The notes beneath the pieces were generated by a model that was given only the letters and a program-made list of their open reading frames with translations, did not search any database and was not told the origin of the DNA. A DNA stretch of 64,000 bases from an uncultured Agathobacter sp. (lineage in GTDB: Bacteria; Bacillota; Clostridia; Lachnospirales; Lachnospiraceae): positions 20,675 to 84,674 of the forward strand of contig CAMDYX010000005.1 in the NCBI GenBank assembly GCA_945910395.1, written 5' to 3'. Below are positions 36,268-45,659 of this stretch, piece by piece. Each line of letters begins with the position of its first letter. Position 1 is the stretch's first letter. The translations under genes were made by a program, and so were the position numbers.

Positions 36268-37614
36268 ATGAAAAGAAAATATCTGCTATGCAGTATCATC
36301 ATTGTTTTCTGCATATTTGCTGGATGTGCACCGCAAAGTGGGAAGCCGGAAGATACGGAACAACCATTGGAACTCTATCAGGTGGATGAATCTGTTGTGG
36401 CGCCGGAATGGAAGGATTCTTTTCTGGCAGCTCCAAAAGAGGAGGGGGATCTTCGGATTATCCAGATATCAGATCCGCACTATTTTTCTATGTCTATAAC
36501 AGATCAGGGAGTACTGTATCAGAATGCCATGGCAAAAGCCGCAGGGCGGGATGCACTCCATATCGGTGAAATATTGGACGCATTTTATGAGCAGGTGCAG
36601 GAGGAAGAACCGGATGTGCTGATTGTATCTGGAGATCTTAGCATGAATGGAGAAAAGGCAAGTCATATGGATTTTTCCAATTATCTGCAAAAGTTCGAGG
36701 ATATCGGTATTCCGGTACTTGTCATTCCGGGAAATCATGATATCAACAGTACCTCTGCAAGAGAGATTTACGATAGTGGGGCGATACCGGCAGAAAATGT
36801 GACCCCGGAGGAGTTTGAGGAAATCTATCAGGAATTTGGATATAAGGATGCCATTTACCGGGATGCAGATACGCTAAGCTATGTGGCAGATATCGGGAAC
36901 GATTGCTGGGTGATTATGCTAGATGCCAGTATTTATAGGGACGGAAGTATAAAAGCCAGTGGATATTTAAGTAAAGATACTAGACAGTGGGCTTATGATA
37001 TTGTAGAAGAGGCTCACCAAAAAGGAATTCGGATATTTACGGTCACTCATCAGAATCTGCTGGCACATAATGAAAACTTTGTGTCAAATTATACGATTAC
37101 CGATGGTGCATCCATGGTGGAAAAGCTCATGGATGAGGGGGTGGTCATCAATCTTTCCGGACATATGCACAGTATGAACATTGCAGATCGTAGAGAACTT
37201 TTTTATGAGGTTGCAATGGGCTCCATAAGCGTCTGGCCCAACCTATACGGACAGCTTGATATCCGGGAAGACGGAACCTATTCCTTTACTACCCATGCCA
37301 CAGAGCATGAGGGAAACTCCTATGCATATATGCTGGAATCCACAAGGCAGACCTTAGGAAAACGGATGCCGCAATTTGACCTGCAAAGTGAGCAGCTTAC
37401 TATCATGCGGGATTTTATTGTGGAGATGAATGTAGACTATTTCGCAGGAAAAACAAAGACTCTGGAAGAATATGAAAGCGAAGCCGGATATCAATTGTGG
37501 CAGGAGTATGGAAAAGGGACGATGAACTTAGACTATATAAATTCCATCGCCCATCAAAAACGAAATGACCATACATTTATTGCGCCTTTTCGCTTGACAA
37601 AGCCTTGCTCCTAA
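36268..37614 (+). CDS. Lipoprotein metallophosphoesterase
   Basis: This is a secreted lipoprotein: a basic N-terminus, hydrophobic core and lipobox FAGC with the lipidated Cys at residue 20. The mature part has calcineurin-like metallophosphoesterase motifs in order: ISDPHY (DxH), VSGDLS (GD), IPGNHD (GNHD), TVTHQNL and LSGHMHS (GHxH). Such enzymes bind two metals and hydrolyse phosphoesters outside the membrane; the substrate is unknown. The ATG at 36268 is preferred because AAAAGGGG (36254-36261) abuts the alternative at 36262. It is monocistronic; the tyrS promoter -35 lies inside its last codons. Confidence 0.88.
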   Translation: MKRKYLLCSIIIVFCIFAGCAPQSGKPEDTEQPLELYQVDESVVAPEWKDSFLAAPKEEGDLRIIQISDPHYFSMSITDQGVLYQNAMAKAAGRDALHIGEILDAFYEQVQEEEPDVLIVSGDLSMNGEKASHMDFSNYLQKFEDIGIPVLVIPGNHDINSTSAREIYDSGAIPAENVTPEEFEEIYQEFGYKDAIYRDADTLSYVADIGNDCWVIMLDASIYRDGSIKASGYLSKDTRQWAYDIVEEAHQKGIRIFTVTHQNLLAHNENFVSNYTITDGASMVEKLMDEGVVINLSGHMHSMNIADRRELFYEVAMGSISVWPNLYGQLDIREDGTYSFTTHATEHEGNSYAYMLESTRQTLGKRMPQFDLQSEQLTIMRDFIVEMNVDYFAGKTKTLEEYESEAGYQLWQEYGKGTMNLDYINSIAHQKRNDHTFIAPFRLTKPCS

Positions 37615-37623
37615 GACTATAAT
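37594..37623 (+). promoter_or_regulatory. Promoter of the tyrS T-box transcript
   Basis: Perfect -35 TTGACA (37594-37599) and perfect -10 TATAAT (37618-37623) with an 18-bp spacer. The -35 is inside the end of the preceding gene. Confidence 0.85.
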
Positions 37624-37629
37624 ACAAGC

Positions 37630-37905
37630 TAATTGAAGCAGAAACAGCAATGATGGGAACAAGTACAGATTTGTGAAACATACAGAAAGCTACCGGTTGA
37701 TGAGAGGTGCATGGGAAGCAGGTTTGGAATACATCCCGGAGCTTTGCACCGAACAATTTTTAGTAGGCTGCAACGGAGTGGCGCACGTTATAGAGGCTTA
37801 GGTCTTATCGGAGACTTACAGAGGCAGATTATGTGAGTAGTCTGCAAATTAAGGTGGTAACACGAGATATCCCCCTCGTCCTTAAATGGACGAGGGGATT
37901 TTTAT
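37630..37905 (+). ncRNA. Tyrosine T-box leader
   Basis: A T-box regulatory RNA. The T-box sequence AAGGTGGTAACACG lies at 37851-37864. Stem I (from about 37684) contains GGAATACATCCCGGAGC, with TAC (Tyr) as the likely specifier codon. The terminator CCCCTCGTCC (37872-37881) / GGACGAGGGG (37888-37897) plus T-run follows. Uncharged tRNA-Tyr binding would favour the antiterminator and turn on tyrS. Confidence 0.9.
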
Positions 37906-37928
37906 TTTCGAGACAGGAGGACATCAAT

Positions 37929-39155
37929 ATGACAGTATATGATGAATTGGTTGCCCGTGGACTTATCGCACAGGTAACAGACGAGGCAGAAATCAAAGAA
38001 CTTATTAACAATGGAAAGGCCGTATTCTACATCGGCTTCGACCCAACTGCAGACAGCCTTCATGTAGGCCATTTTATGGCACTTTGTTTAATGAAGCGTC
38101 TCCAGATGGCAGGAAATAAGCCAATCGCACTGATTGGTGGTGGTACCGCTATGATTGGAGACCCATCCGGACGTTCCGATATGCGTCAGATGATGACAAA
38201 AGAAACCATTCAGCACAATGTTGACTGCTTCAAGAAGCAGATGAGCCGCTTCATCGATTTTTCAGATGATAAGGCAATGCTTGTCAACAATGCGGACTGG
38301 CTGCTTGACCTGAACTATGTAGAAGTGCTCCGTGACATCGGACCTCACTTTTCCGTAAACCGTATGCTTACCGCCGAGTGCTATAAGCAGCGTATGGAAA
38401 AAGGTCTCAGCTTCTTAGAGTTTAACTACATGATCATGCAAAGCTTCGACTTCTACACCTTATTCCAGAAGTACGGATGTAACATGCAGTTTGGTGGAGA
38501 CGATCAGTGGAGCAACATGCTCGGCGGTACGGAGCTGATCCGCCGTAAGCTTGGAAAAGATGCCTATGCCATGACCATCAACCTTCTTTTAAATTCGGAG
38601 GGAAAGAAGATGGGAAAGACACAGTCCGGAGCTGTCTGGCTTGATCCAAACAAGACTTCTCCGTTTGAGTTCTTCCAGTACTGGAGAAACGTTGCTGATT
38701 CGGATGTTCTTAAGTGCATCCGCATGCTGACCTTCCTTCCTCTTGAGGAGATTGAGGCAATGGATTCCTGGGAAGGAGCGCAGCTAAATCAGGCAAAAGA
38801 GATCTTAGCCTTCGAGCTTACAAAGCTTGTTCACGGAGAGGAAGAGGCTGCGAAAGCAAGAGAAGCATCCCATGCTCTTTTCGCAGGGGGTGGAGATCAC
38901 GCAAATATGCCGACGGTAGAGATTTCTGAAGAGGATCTGGTGGATGGAGCCATTGATATTATGGGACTTCTTGTAAAGACCGAGCTTTGTGAATCCCGCG
39001 GAGATGCCAGAAGAAATGTGCAGCAGGGTGGTGTAACCGTTGCGGATGAAAAAGTAACGGATATCACAACCAAGTACACGCTGGACGCCTTTGCAGGGGA
39101 CGGACTTGTAGTTAAACGAGGCAAGAAAAAATTCGTAAAAGTAATCGCAAAATAA
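37929..39155 (+). CDS. tyrS: Tyrosyl-tRNA synthetase
   Basis: The class I enzyme charges tRNA-Tyr. It has the HIGH-like motif [10 protein letters not shown], the tyrosine-binding [20 protein letters not shown], the KMSKS-like [10 protein letters not shown], and a C-terminal S4-like RNA-binding domain ([20 protein letters not shown]). The 408-residue length from the ATG at 37929 is normal; the longer upstream frame runs through the T-box terminator. ACAGGAGG precedes the start. Expression is under the Tyr T-box. Confidence 0.96.
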   Translation: MTVYDELVARGLIAQVTDEAEIKELINNGKAVFYIGFDPTADSLHVGHFMALCLMKRLQMAGNKPIALIGGGTAMIGDPSGRSDMRQMMTKETIQHNVDCFKKQMSRFIDFSDDKAMLVNNADWLLDLNYVEVLRDIGPHFSVNRMLTAECYKQRMEKGLSFLEFNYMIMQSFDFYTLFQKYGCNMQFGGDDQWSNMLGGTELIRRKLGKDAYAMTINLLLNSEGKKMGKTQSGAVWLDPNKTSPFEFFQYWRNVADSDVLKCIRMLTFLPLEEIEAMDSWEGAQLNQAKEILAFELTKLVHGEEEAAKAREASHALFAGGGDHANMPTVEISEEDLVDGAIDIMGLLVKTELCESRGDARRNVQQGGVTVADEKVTDITTKYTLDAFAGDGLVVKRGKKKFVKVIAK

Positions 39156-39156
39156 A

Positions 39157-39337
39157 ACTCCATTTTTGAATTTGTTTTTGAAAATGAATTTTGCTATTCG
39201 AATCAGAACGTTTAAAAAGCGTCGGCACTTAATGAGCAATTCATTGCGAATTTAGTACCGCTACGCTTTTTACAAACGAGAGTGGGTTCTGATTCGAATA
39301 TGCAAATTCATTTAGAAAACCAAATCCTAAATGGAGC
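39157..39337 (-). repeat. Dispersed palindromic element, copy C
   Basis: It begins 2 nt after the tyrS stop, with ends ACTCCATTTTTGAATT and the complement CAAATCCTAAATGGAG. The core is nearly identical to copy B (GCGTCGGCACTTAATGAGC and GTACCGCTACGCTTTTTAC). It fills the whole gap between tyrS and the convergent GGDEF gene, and with the T-run at 39339-39346 may act as the terminator for tyrS. Confidence 0.87.
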
Positions 39338-39344
39338 TCTTTTT

Positions 39345-41093
39345 TTATCGATTCATAATTGCGATATCAATAGTTCTTGCAATGATTCCAAAGGCCATCA
39401 TTTCATATTCAGACCATAGAGATCTGGAGTTTTTTCGCGCGAACATCAGATATCCGCTGGCGTTGGTCAGATGATAAAAGATAGCGGATTGTACATTCCG
39501 CTGCTTTAATTCTTTTGCTACTGCCGGACATTTTCCTTCAATTATGGTGTAGTTGTTCATAAAAAACATACCATTTTGGTCAAAGCATTTCACAAAATCA
39601 TCATCCAGATAAAATGCATGAACCGCAGATATATCATAGCTGGTTCCTTCCGGAGTCCATTGTAAAACGAAAGCATTTTCTTCGGAAACGTATAAAATTT
39701 CCTGCAGTTCAAAGGCTAAGCCAATCTCTCGGAACATAACCTCATTGGTAACCACTTTCCGGATTAGATAGTCATCGATCATTCTCTGTAAAACACCGAT
39801 TTTATTGTTTTTGAATTGTTCTGCATCAATATCCTGTGGTTTGGCATGAAGGCAGTCCATTTCTTTTTGATTATCATGAAGACCCGGGGTGTAGATGACA
39901 TATCGGTTTTTCCCCTTCTCTTTTGCAAGATAAAGCATTCGGTCAGATACCTCAAATACTTCTTCGAAGGTAGAGCCCTGATCCGGATAACAGGAGATAC
40001 CGATAGAGCAGGTGGTGACGATATTGTCCCCTTTTCCTTTATATGCCCATTCTATATTGGTACGAATGGTCCGAAGTAAATTCCGAAGCTCCGTATAATC
40101 TGAAATCTGATCCACGACAATCATCATTTCATCGCCGCCGATTCTTCCCAGCATACCGCGGTTGCCAAGGGCATTCTTGATAATCTCACCGGAAAGCTTT
40201 AATACTTCATCACCAAATAAATGGCCGTAAGTGTCATTTATGATTTTAAAATTGTCAAGATCGATAATTCCGATATAGACCTTTTGGTCTCCGGCAGCAT
40301 GAATGGCTCTTTTCGCATACTCAGTAATTGCCTTTTTATTTAATGCGTCTATTCCGACATCTTTTTCATAGGTCTCGCCAAGAAGTGCGGCACTGCCTTG
40401 TGCATGGGGAATGATACATCCCAGAACAATCTGGGTTTGTCCATGAACCATATTGCATTTAAAGGTAAACAGACTTTCCTTGCCTTGTTCGGAAAACATA
40501 TTGGTTAAGATGTCGTAGGTTCCGCTTCTTCCGGCCTCTAAATCATCGCTAAACTCGAAAAGAGCAGGAATATCCTGCTTGGAAACCCGGTTTTCCAGGC
40601 AAAATTGCTTCCACTTTGCGATGTTTCCGCTAAAAAAACTGATATGGTGATTATCCTGCTGCATGAATATGTCAAGATAATCCGCATTTCTGTCATAGCA
40701 GAGCAAAATTCCCTGAAGCATTTGCAAATATGCGTCATTGTAAGATACCTTTTCCAGCAACAGGTTCATGTAATCGGACTGAAGAAGCCAGTCCGAGAGA
40801 AGAAGCGTCATCATATTCTGCCCATTGACTTCAAAGTGCTCTTTTTCTGCAATGATCATGAACCACCGATAGGTGTTATCCTGACAGAGCATACGAATGG
40901 CAGAAGTATTGTTGTTGCCATCATTTTTTACAGAATTTAAGATTTCATTTAATCGTGGCAGATCATCTGCATGTACGCAGTCCGAAAGTGGTGCATACAT
41001 ATCCAGTTTTAAATGGTTATACAGTTCACAATCTTCCTTAAAAAGGTAAAGATTCTCATCAATGGTAATCTTTCCTTCAAAAAACTCACCCAT
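39345..41093 (-). CDS. GGDEF-family diguanylate cyclase with GGDEM active site
   Basis: The 582-residue cytoplasmic protein has a PAS-like N-terminus (about 1-110), a poorly conserved middle, a GGDEF domain (about 240-400; IDLDNFKIINDTYGHLFGDE) and a C-terminal part of about 180 residues that is probably a second sensor. The active-site loop is RIGGDEM (G319-M323): the final Phe of GGDEF is Met, while the catalytic acidic residues are kept, so cyclase activity is possible. No RxxD inhibitory site is visible five residues before GGDE. It stands alone, convergent with tyrS. Confidence 0.85.
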   Translation of the reverse strand: MGEFFEGKITIDENLYLFKEDCELYNHLKLDMYAPLSDCVHADDLPRLNEILNSVKNDGNNNTSAIRMLCQDNTYRWFMIIAEKEHFEVNGQNMMTLLLSDWLLQSDYMNLLLEKVSYNDAYLQMLQGILLCYDRNADYLDIFMQQDNHHISFFSGNIAKWKQFCLENRVSKQDIPALFEFSDDLEAGRSGTYDILTNMFSEQGKESLFTFKCNMVHGQTQIVLGCIIPHAQGSAALLGETYEKDVGIDALNKKAITEYAKRAIHAAGDQKVYIGIIDLDNFKIINDTYGHLFGDEVLKLSGEIIKNALGNRGMLGRIGGDEMMIVVDQISDYTELRNLLRTIRTNIEWAYKGKGDNIVTTCSIGISCYPDQGSTFEEVFEVSDRMLYLAKEKGKNRYVIYTPGLHDNQKEMDCLHAKPQDIDAEQFKNNKIGVLQRMIDDYLIRKVVTNEVMFREIGLAFELQEILYVSEENAFVLQWTPEGTSYDISAVHAFYLDDDFVKCFDQNGMFFMNNYTIIEGKCPAVAKELKQRNVQSAIFYHLTNASGYLMFARKNSRSLWSEYEMMAFGIIARTIDIAIMNR

Positions 41094-41198
41094 ATAAATT
41101 TCCTCTGTCGTTTTCCGGTCACAATACCTTCCTAATAATTACATATTACCACGTGTGTGACATTTTTACTATCGAAACATTACAAAACTCGCAACACA

Positions 41199-41226
41199 TT
41201 GACAGGAGAGTGTGATATGATAAAAT
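41199..41226 (+). promoter_or_regulatory. Promoter of the DUF5684 gene
   Basis: Perfect -35 TTGACA (41199-41204), 16-bp spacer and -10 TAAAAT (41221-41226). Confidence 0.7.
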
Positions 41227-41262
41227 AGAAAATATTTATTAATACAGAAAAAGGAGAAAAAG

Positions 41263-42108
41263 ATGGATTACGAAACATTTTATGAGGCATTTTCAACAGG
41301 GACATCTCTTGTTTCCTATGTGATATCCCTTGCGATTTCCATTCTTACAATCATTGCGTTGTGGAAGATTTACGCAAAGGCAAATGAACCGGGATGGGCG
41401 GCATTGATACCATATTATAATCAGTATGTTTTATACAAGATTTCCGGGAAAAAGAAATTATTCTGGGCATATCTTGGAATATCTATTGCAGTTATCATTC
41501 TCTATATCGTACTAATTGTAGCTTTATTTGGATTTATTGGAATCGGTCTGACTCCCCATTACAACAATGATGAATTTGCAGGTTATGCTGTTGCGTTTGT
41601 CCTTTGTCTGATAGGCATTTTCGCATGTGCAATTGCAGCTTTAATCCTTAAAATTTTTCAGTGCATCGGACTGGTAAAGAACTTTGGATTGAGTGGCGGA
41701 TATACGGTCGGACTGATTTTTGTTCCGGTTATCTTTTACTGTATTATTGCCTTTAGCAATAAGATTCAGTATGTGGGAGAAGGAGGCTTCTACGGCGGGC
41801 CGAACGGATATGGACCAAACGGATACGGACCAAACGGGCAGGTGCCATATGGTCAGCCACCGGTATATATGAACCCATATTCAGGTCAGCCTCAGCAGGG
41901 ATATCCTCAGAATCCATACCAAGGTCAGCCCCAGAACTTCGGACAGAATCCATATGGAAACCAACCCCAGAACTTTGGACAGAACCCAAATGTAGGCCAG
42001 CCGCAGAGTCATGGGCAGAATCCATATGAAATGCAGCAACAGAGCATGAACCAAAATTCTTATACGCCTCAGAATAACCAGGATGCTTGGCAGAATAAAG
42101 AACAATAA
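41263..42108 (+). CDS. DUF5684 membrane protein with repetitive Pro/Gly/Gln/Asn tail
   Basis: The first 170 residues contain four to five membrane segments and the WKIYAKANEPGWAALIPYYN motif of DUF5684-type proteins. From about residue 175 the chain is low-complexity: GYGPN repeats, then QPQNFGQNPYGN-like repeats, ending NQDAWQNKEQ. The tail is probably disordered and cytoplasmic or surface-exposed. Function is unknown. The repeats in the DNA could vary in number between strains. AAAGGAG precedes the ATG and the gene runs into the threonine aldolase gene 12 nt later. Confidence 0.75.
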   Translation: MDYETFYEAFSTGTSLVSYVISLAISILTIIALWKIYAKANEPGWAALIPYYNQYVLYKISGKKKLFWAYLGISIAVIILYIVLIVALFGFIGIGLTPHYNNDEFAGYAVAFVLCLIGIFACAIAALILKIFQCIGLVKNFGLSGGYTVGLIFVPVIFYCIIAFSNKIQYVGEGGFYGGPNGYGPNGYGPNGQVPYGQPPVYMNPYSGQPQQGYPQNPYQGQPQNFGQNPYGNQPQNFGQNPNVGQPQSHGQNPYEMQQQSMNQNSYTPQNNQDAWQNKEQ

Positions 42109-42120
42109 TTAGAGGAAATA

Positions 42121-43149
42121 ATGATGTTATCATTTGTAAATGATTATTCGGAATGTGCATATGAAGCCATATTAAAGAAATTTTTAGAAATCAATCTGGA
42201 AAAAAATGCGGGATATGGATATGACAAGTATAGTATTTCCGCAGAAAAGAAAATTCAAAAAGCGATAGAATGCCCGGACGCAAAGGTGTTCTTTTTAGCA
42301 GGAGGAACCCAGACGAATCAGCTTGCAATAGACAGCTTAACAGATTCTTACGGTGGTGTAATAGCAGCAGATACCGGGCATATCAACGTGCATGAATCCG
42401 GTGCAGTTGAATTTACCGGACACAAGGTTCTTCCACTGCCAAATTATGATGGAAAAATAAAAGCAGAGGATGTATCTTCCTATATGAAGACCTTCTATGG
42501 GGATGAGACCTACGAGCACATGGTAATTCCTCAGATGGTCTACATTACCCATCCCACGGAGGTGGGAACCTTGTATTCTCTTCAGGAATTAAAGGAAATT
42601 TATGAGGTTTGCAGGGAATATAAGCTGTCGCTGTATCTGGACGGAGCAAGACTTGGATATGGCTTAGGAGTGCCGGACTTTGATGTGACTTTACCGGATA
42701 TTGCAAAATACACGGACGCATTTTATATCGGAGGAACAAAGGTTGGCGCATTATTTGGAGAGGCCCTTGTGTTTACGAAAGATAATACCCCCAGCCATTT
42801 TACAACGAGAATCAAGCAGCACGGAGATCTTCTCGCAAAAGGATTTTTGGTGGGAATGCAGTTTGACGTACTTTTTACCGATGATCTGTATGTAAAAGGT
42901 GCAAGAAGGGCAATAGAGCTGTCTGATTTCCTACGTGAAGAGCTTCGGAAAAAGAATTATGAGTTTTACAGTTCCTCTCCAACAAATCAGATTTTTATTA
43001 TCATGGAGAATGAAAAGCTGGCTGAGCTTGAGGAGAAGGTGGGACTTAGCATTTGGGGAGCGGCAGACGAAAACCGCACCATTGTGCGTTTTGTCATCAG
43101 CTGGGCAACAACGAAGGAAGAAGTAGAGGCGTTGATTGACCTTATGTAA
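42121..43149 (+). CDS. ltaE: Low-specificity L-threonine aldolase
   Basis: This PLP enzyme cleaves threonine to glycine and acetaldehyde. Fold type I motifs include FLAGGTQTNQLAIDSL, LYLDGARLGYGLGV and the Schiff-base Lys in YIGGTKVGALFGEAL. The 342-residue length is normal. The first two codons are both ATG (42121 and 42124). It follows the DUF5684 gene by 12 nt; that partnership has no obvious metabolic logic. Beta-eliminating lyase family members look similar, so the exact substrate is inferred. Confidence 0.9.
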   Translation: MMLSFVNDYSECAYEAILKKFLEINLEKNAGYGYDKYSISAEKKIQKAIECPDAKVFFLAGGTQTNQLAIDSLTDSYGGVIAADTGHINVHESGAVEFTGHKVLPLPNYDGKIKAEDVSSYMKTFYGDETYEHMVIPQMVYITHPTEVGTLYSLQELKEIYEVCREYKLSLYLDGARLGYGLGVPDFDVTLPDIAKYTDAFYIGGTKVGALFGEALVFTKDNTPSHFTTRIKQHGDLLAKGFLVGMQFDVLFTDDLYVKGARRAIELSDFLREELRKKNYEFYSSSPTNQIFIIMENEKLAELEEKVGLSIWGAADENRTIVRFVISWATTKEEVEALIDLM

Positions 43150-43179
43150 ATCTTTGCCAAATTGCGCGAAAAGTTAGCC

Positions 43180-43209
43180 TTGACTTACCAATGAGGACTT
43201 TGATATAGT
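43180..43209 (+). promoter_or_regulatory. Promoter of the Mn2+ riboswitch transcript
   Basis: -35 TTGACT (43180-43185) and -10 TATAGT (43204-43209) with an 18-bp spacer; transcription would start near 43216, just before the aptamer. Confidence 0.72.
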
Positions 43210-43215
43210 AATCAC

Positions 43216-43362
43216 AACTTAAAAACAAATCATCCGTGAGGGAGTAGTTCGCGTAAGATGCGTGATTTGTCAACAGTCCCGGTTCAATAAATGAATCTGG
43301 CAAATCTTAAAGAATGAGACTCATGTATGCCTAATGAAAAGTAGGCATACGTGGGTTTTTTT
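43216..43362 (+). ncRNA. yybP-ykoY (Mn2+) riboswitch
   Basis: The conserved segments appear in order: CGTGAGGGAGTAGTTCGC, then GATTTGTCAACAGTCCCGG, then TCTGGCAAATC and finally AGAATGAGACTC. A 13-bp terminator stem (CTCATGTATGCCT, 43320-43332, with AGGCATACGTGGG) followed by seven T residues overlaps the last conserved segment, giving a transcriptional ON switch when Mn2+ stabilises the aptamer. The genes downstream are a CaCA exchanger and a Gdt1-type exporter, which fits Mn2+ efflux. Confidence 0.9.
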
Positions 43363-43407
43363 ATTTGTCCCGGATGGAAAAATTTGCAGGATGCTGGAGG
43401 AAGAAAA

Positions 43408-44409
43408 ATGGCAGATTTTATTAATCAGGCACCAATCATTCTGGTGGCACTTTTACTGGTAGTGGGTTTTGTGCTCTTAATTAAGGGCGCGGATTATTTT
43501 GTGGAAGGAAGCTCAAGCGTAGCAAAGCGTTTTCATGTTCCTGCGGTGATTATAGGGCTTACCGTTGTTGCGATGGGAACCTCGCTTCCGGAAACCGCGG
43601 TTAGTGTAACCGCATCCATTACAAACAATAACGAGCTGGCAGTCAGCAATGCAGTCGGATCAAATATTTTTAATCTGATGGTGGTAATTGGGGTATGTGC
43701 TTTGATGCAGGTGGTTCCGGTGGGAAAGGATACCATTAGAAGAGACATTCCCTTTTCTGCAATCTGTGCACTTCTTTTATTAGGACTTGGAATCTGCGGA
43801 ATTGGGGATGCCTCCGGAATGACCCTGGGACATTTGGATGGTGTAATTCTTTTAGTTCTTTTTGTATGCTATATCGTTTCTTTAATCCGCAGAACTCTTA
43901 AAGCCCAGAAGGCAGGAGAAGCGGTGGATGTGGAAGGTGGATCGGATGAGGAAATCAAGCTTTTATCCGTACCGAAAAGTTTGCTTTTTATCGTTGGAGG
44001 AGCAGCCGCCATCGCTATCGGCGGAGATCTTACAGTTGACACCGCAAGCCGGATCGCATTAGACCTTGGAATGAGCCAGACACTGGTAGGACTGACAATC
44101 GTATCTATTGGAACATCTCTTCCGGAGCTTGTTACTTCTATAGTAGCGGCAAGAAAGAAGGAAATCGGAATGGCCCTGGGAAATGCCATTGGATCCAATG
44201 TGTTTAATATCCTTATGGTCCTTGGTATTGCATCGGCCATCAGTCCAATTGAATTTATCACAGAGAATGTAATCGATATCGCAATTTTGCTGGTATTTAC
44301 CCTTGTTGTATGGATCTTTGCAGCTACAAAGAAGCAGCTAAACAAGCTGGAGGGAGCATTGATGCTCCTTATGTATGCTGCATATGCTGTGTATATATTC
44401 ATAAGATAA
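43408..44409 (+). CDS. Calcium/cation antiporter of the CaCA family
   Basis: The 333-residue membrane protein has the two inverted Na/Ca-exchanger repeats. Alpha-1 has GLTVVAMGTSLPETAVSVTA and SNAVGSNIFNLMVVIG; alpha-2 has GLTIVSIGTSLPELVTSIVA and GNAIGSNVFNILMVLG. About ten membrane helices flank a short loop. Such YrbG-like proteins exchange Ca2+ or other cations for Na+ or H+. Control by an Mn2+ riboswitch suggests Mn2+ is a relevant substrate. The ATG at 43408 follows CTGGAGGAAG; a longer frame from 43351 runs through the riboswitch terminator. Confidence 0.92.
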   Translation: MADFINQAPIILVALLLVVGFVLLIKGADYFVEGSSSVAKRFHVPAVIIGLTVVAMGTSLPETAVSVTASITNNNELAVSNAVGSNIFNLMVVIGVCALMQVVPVGKDTIRRDIPFSAICALLLLGLGICGIGDASGMTLGHLDGVILLVLFVCYIVSLIRRTLKAQKAGEAVDVEGGSDEEIKLLSVPKSLLFIVGGAAAIAIGGDLTVDTASRIALDLGMSQTLVGLTIVSIGTSLPELVTSIVAARKKEIGMALGNAIGSNVFNILMVLGIASAISPIEFITENVIDIAILLVFTLVVWIFAATKKQLNKLEGALMLLMYAAYAVYIFIR

Positions 44410-44433
44410 GAACAGCTAGAGGAGTAGGAAAAG

Positions 44434-45117
44434 ATGTTATTATTCTTGAAGGTTCTGTTGACGGAATTTATTGCTGAGATGGGGGATAAAACACAGCTCA
44501 TGCTTGTGGCACTTACTTCAAAGTATAAGCTTCGGGATATCATCCTTGGAACGGCGGCCGCGATTCTGGTATTGAATGGCATGGCGGTGCTTGCAGGAGG
44601 TCTGGTGGGATCCTTGATCCCGGATTGGATTATTAAAATTATTGCAGCACTGGCATTTATGTATTTTGCGGTAACCTCACTGATGAAGGACGATGAGGAC
44701 GAGGAAGAAGTAAAAGATAAAAAGATCAAATTTGCACCGCTTGCAGTGGCCTGTACTTTTTTTGTAGCAGAGCTTGGAGATAAGACCCAGCTTACCGCCA
44801 TTGCGTTTGGAGCAAATGAAGGCTTGAATGCAGCAATTATTGTTTGGATTGCATGCTCCATCGGACTTTTTGCAGCGGATATGATAGGAATGCTGGTGGG
44901 ATATCTGCTGAAAAGCAAGACTCCGGATGGATTTTTAAATACCTTGGCTTTCGTAATTTTTGCAATCTTTGGGGTGTTTACCCTGCGCCAGGGACTGTTG
45001 CTTCCCAGCTGCCCGGTTCCGGGAGCCTATGCGCATCCGATTATCATTGCAGCAGCAGTTATTTTTGGATTGATCTGTCTGGCAGTATTTTTAAAACAAA
45101 GAAAAGCTTTGAAATAA
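44434..45117 (+). CDS. TMEM165/Gdt1-family Mn2+/Ca2+ exporter (UPF0016)
   Basis: The 227-residue protein has six to seven membrane helices and the two signature motifs EMGDKTQLM (near residue 13) and ELGDKTQLT (near residue 111), which form the cation site of this family. Bacterial members linked to yybP-ykoY RNAs (for example MneA, Mnx) export Mn2+. It is co-transcribed 24 nt after the CaCA gene. The acidic loop DDEDEEEVKDKK separates the two halves. Confidence 0.93.
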   Translation: MLLFLKVLLTEFIAEMGDKTQLMLVALTSKYKLRDIILGTAAAILVLNGMAVLAGGLVGSLIPDWIIKIIAALAFMYFAVTSLMKDDEDEEEVKDKKIKFAPLAVACTFFVAELGDKTQLTAIAFGANEGLNAAIIVWIACSIGLFAADMIGMLVGYLLKSKTPDGFLNTLAFVIFAIFGVFTLRQGLLLPSCPVPGAYAHPIIIAAAVIFGLICLAVFLKQRKALK

Positions 45118-45126
45118 TGAAAAAAG

Positions 45127-45162
45127 TCCCGCAACCCTGATGAAGGATTGCGGGATCTTTTA
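45127..45162 (+). terminator. Terminator after the Mn2+-regulated operon
   Basis: Stem TCCCGCAA (45127-45134) / TTGCGGGA (45148-45155) followed by TCTTTTA. It also marks the 3' end of the convergent Rpn remnant. Confidence 0.8.
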
Positions 45163-45659
45163 TTTCCAGTACTTTTGAACAATTTCCGTAGCTGCATCTT
45201 TTGAACGATGATAGCGGGTTATTACATTCTCAGTGGCATCAGAGAAAGAGCCTCCCATGGATTGGCAAAGCTCAACCAAATTTTTTATACCCATTTCTTC
45301 ATATTCTCTAGCAACAGAAGCCTCATGATTTTTTCGAATCGTCTCTTCATCAAATAAAGTCATCATAATATTGGAAACCTCCTGTTCACGTTCTTGCAAA
45401 TATTCTCTCAAAATATTTGATTCCTTGCAGATACGAATTGTCTCGGAAACAGCTTTTCTAGTTCGGCCATGCAATGCACGCTGTTTGTCATATATTCGTG
45501 TAAACTTAACATACTGGCATCATCCTCTGTTGCGGTAGTATCCTCCGGATGAAGCACCTGATACATCTGAAGAAGATACTTGGAAATTGTAAACAAATCT
45601 GTAAATACACTTGCCTTGATGGTATATCTCGCAAGGGGCTCTTCTGTAGAATTAGTCAA
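45160..45659 (-). pseudogene. Rpn-family nuclease/transposase remnant
   Basis: Two overlapping minus-strand frames preserve the ends of one Rpn-type (PD-(D/E)xK) protein. The N-terminal piece (from 45659: LARYTIKASVFTDLFTISKY, LLQMYQVLHPEDTTATEDD) has the start typical of the family, and the C-terminal piece (ending at 45160: RICKESNILREYLQEREQEV, SNIMMTLFDEE) has the usual tail. The catalytic middle (roughly 150 residues in intact relatives) is missing and the frames no longer match at about 45480-45510. It is therefore an internally deleted, frameshifted copy, next to an intact family member at 45946. Confidence 0.75.

Noticed and set aside
43869..44918. A 349-codon minus-strand open frame over the CaCA and Gdt1 genes
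   Set aside because: It is antisense to two clear membrane-protein genes, Ser/Thr/Ile-rich, without a ribosome binding site or family resemblance. It is a shadow of codon bias.
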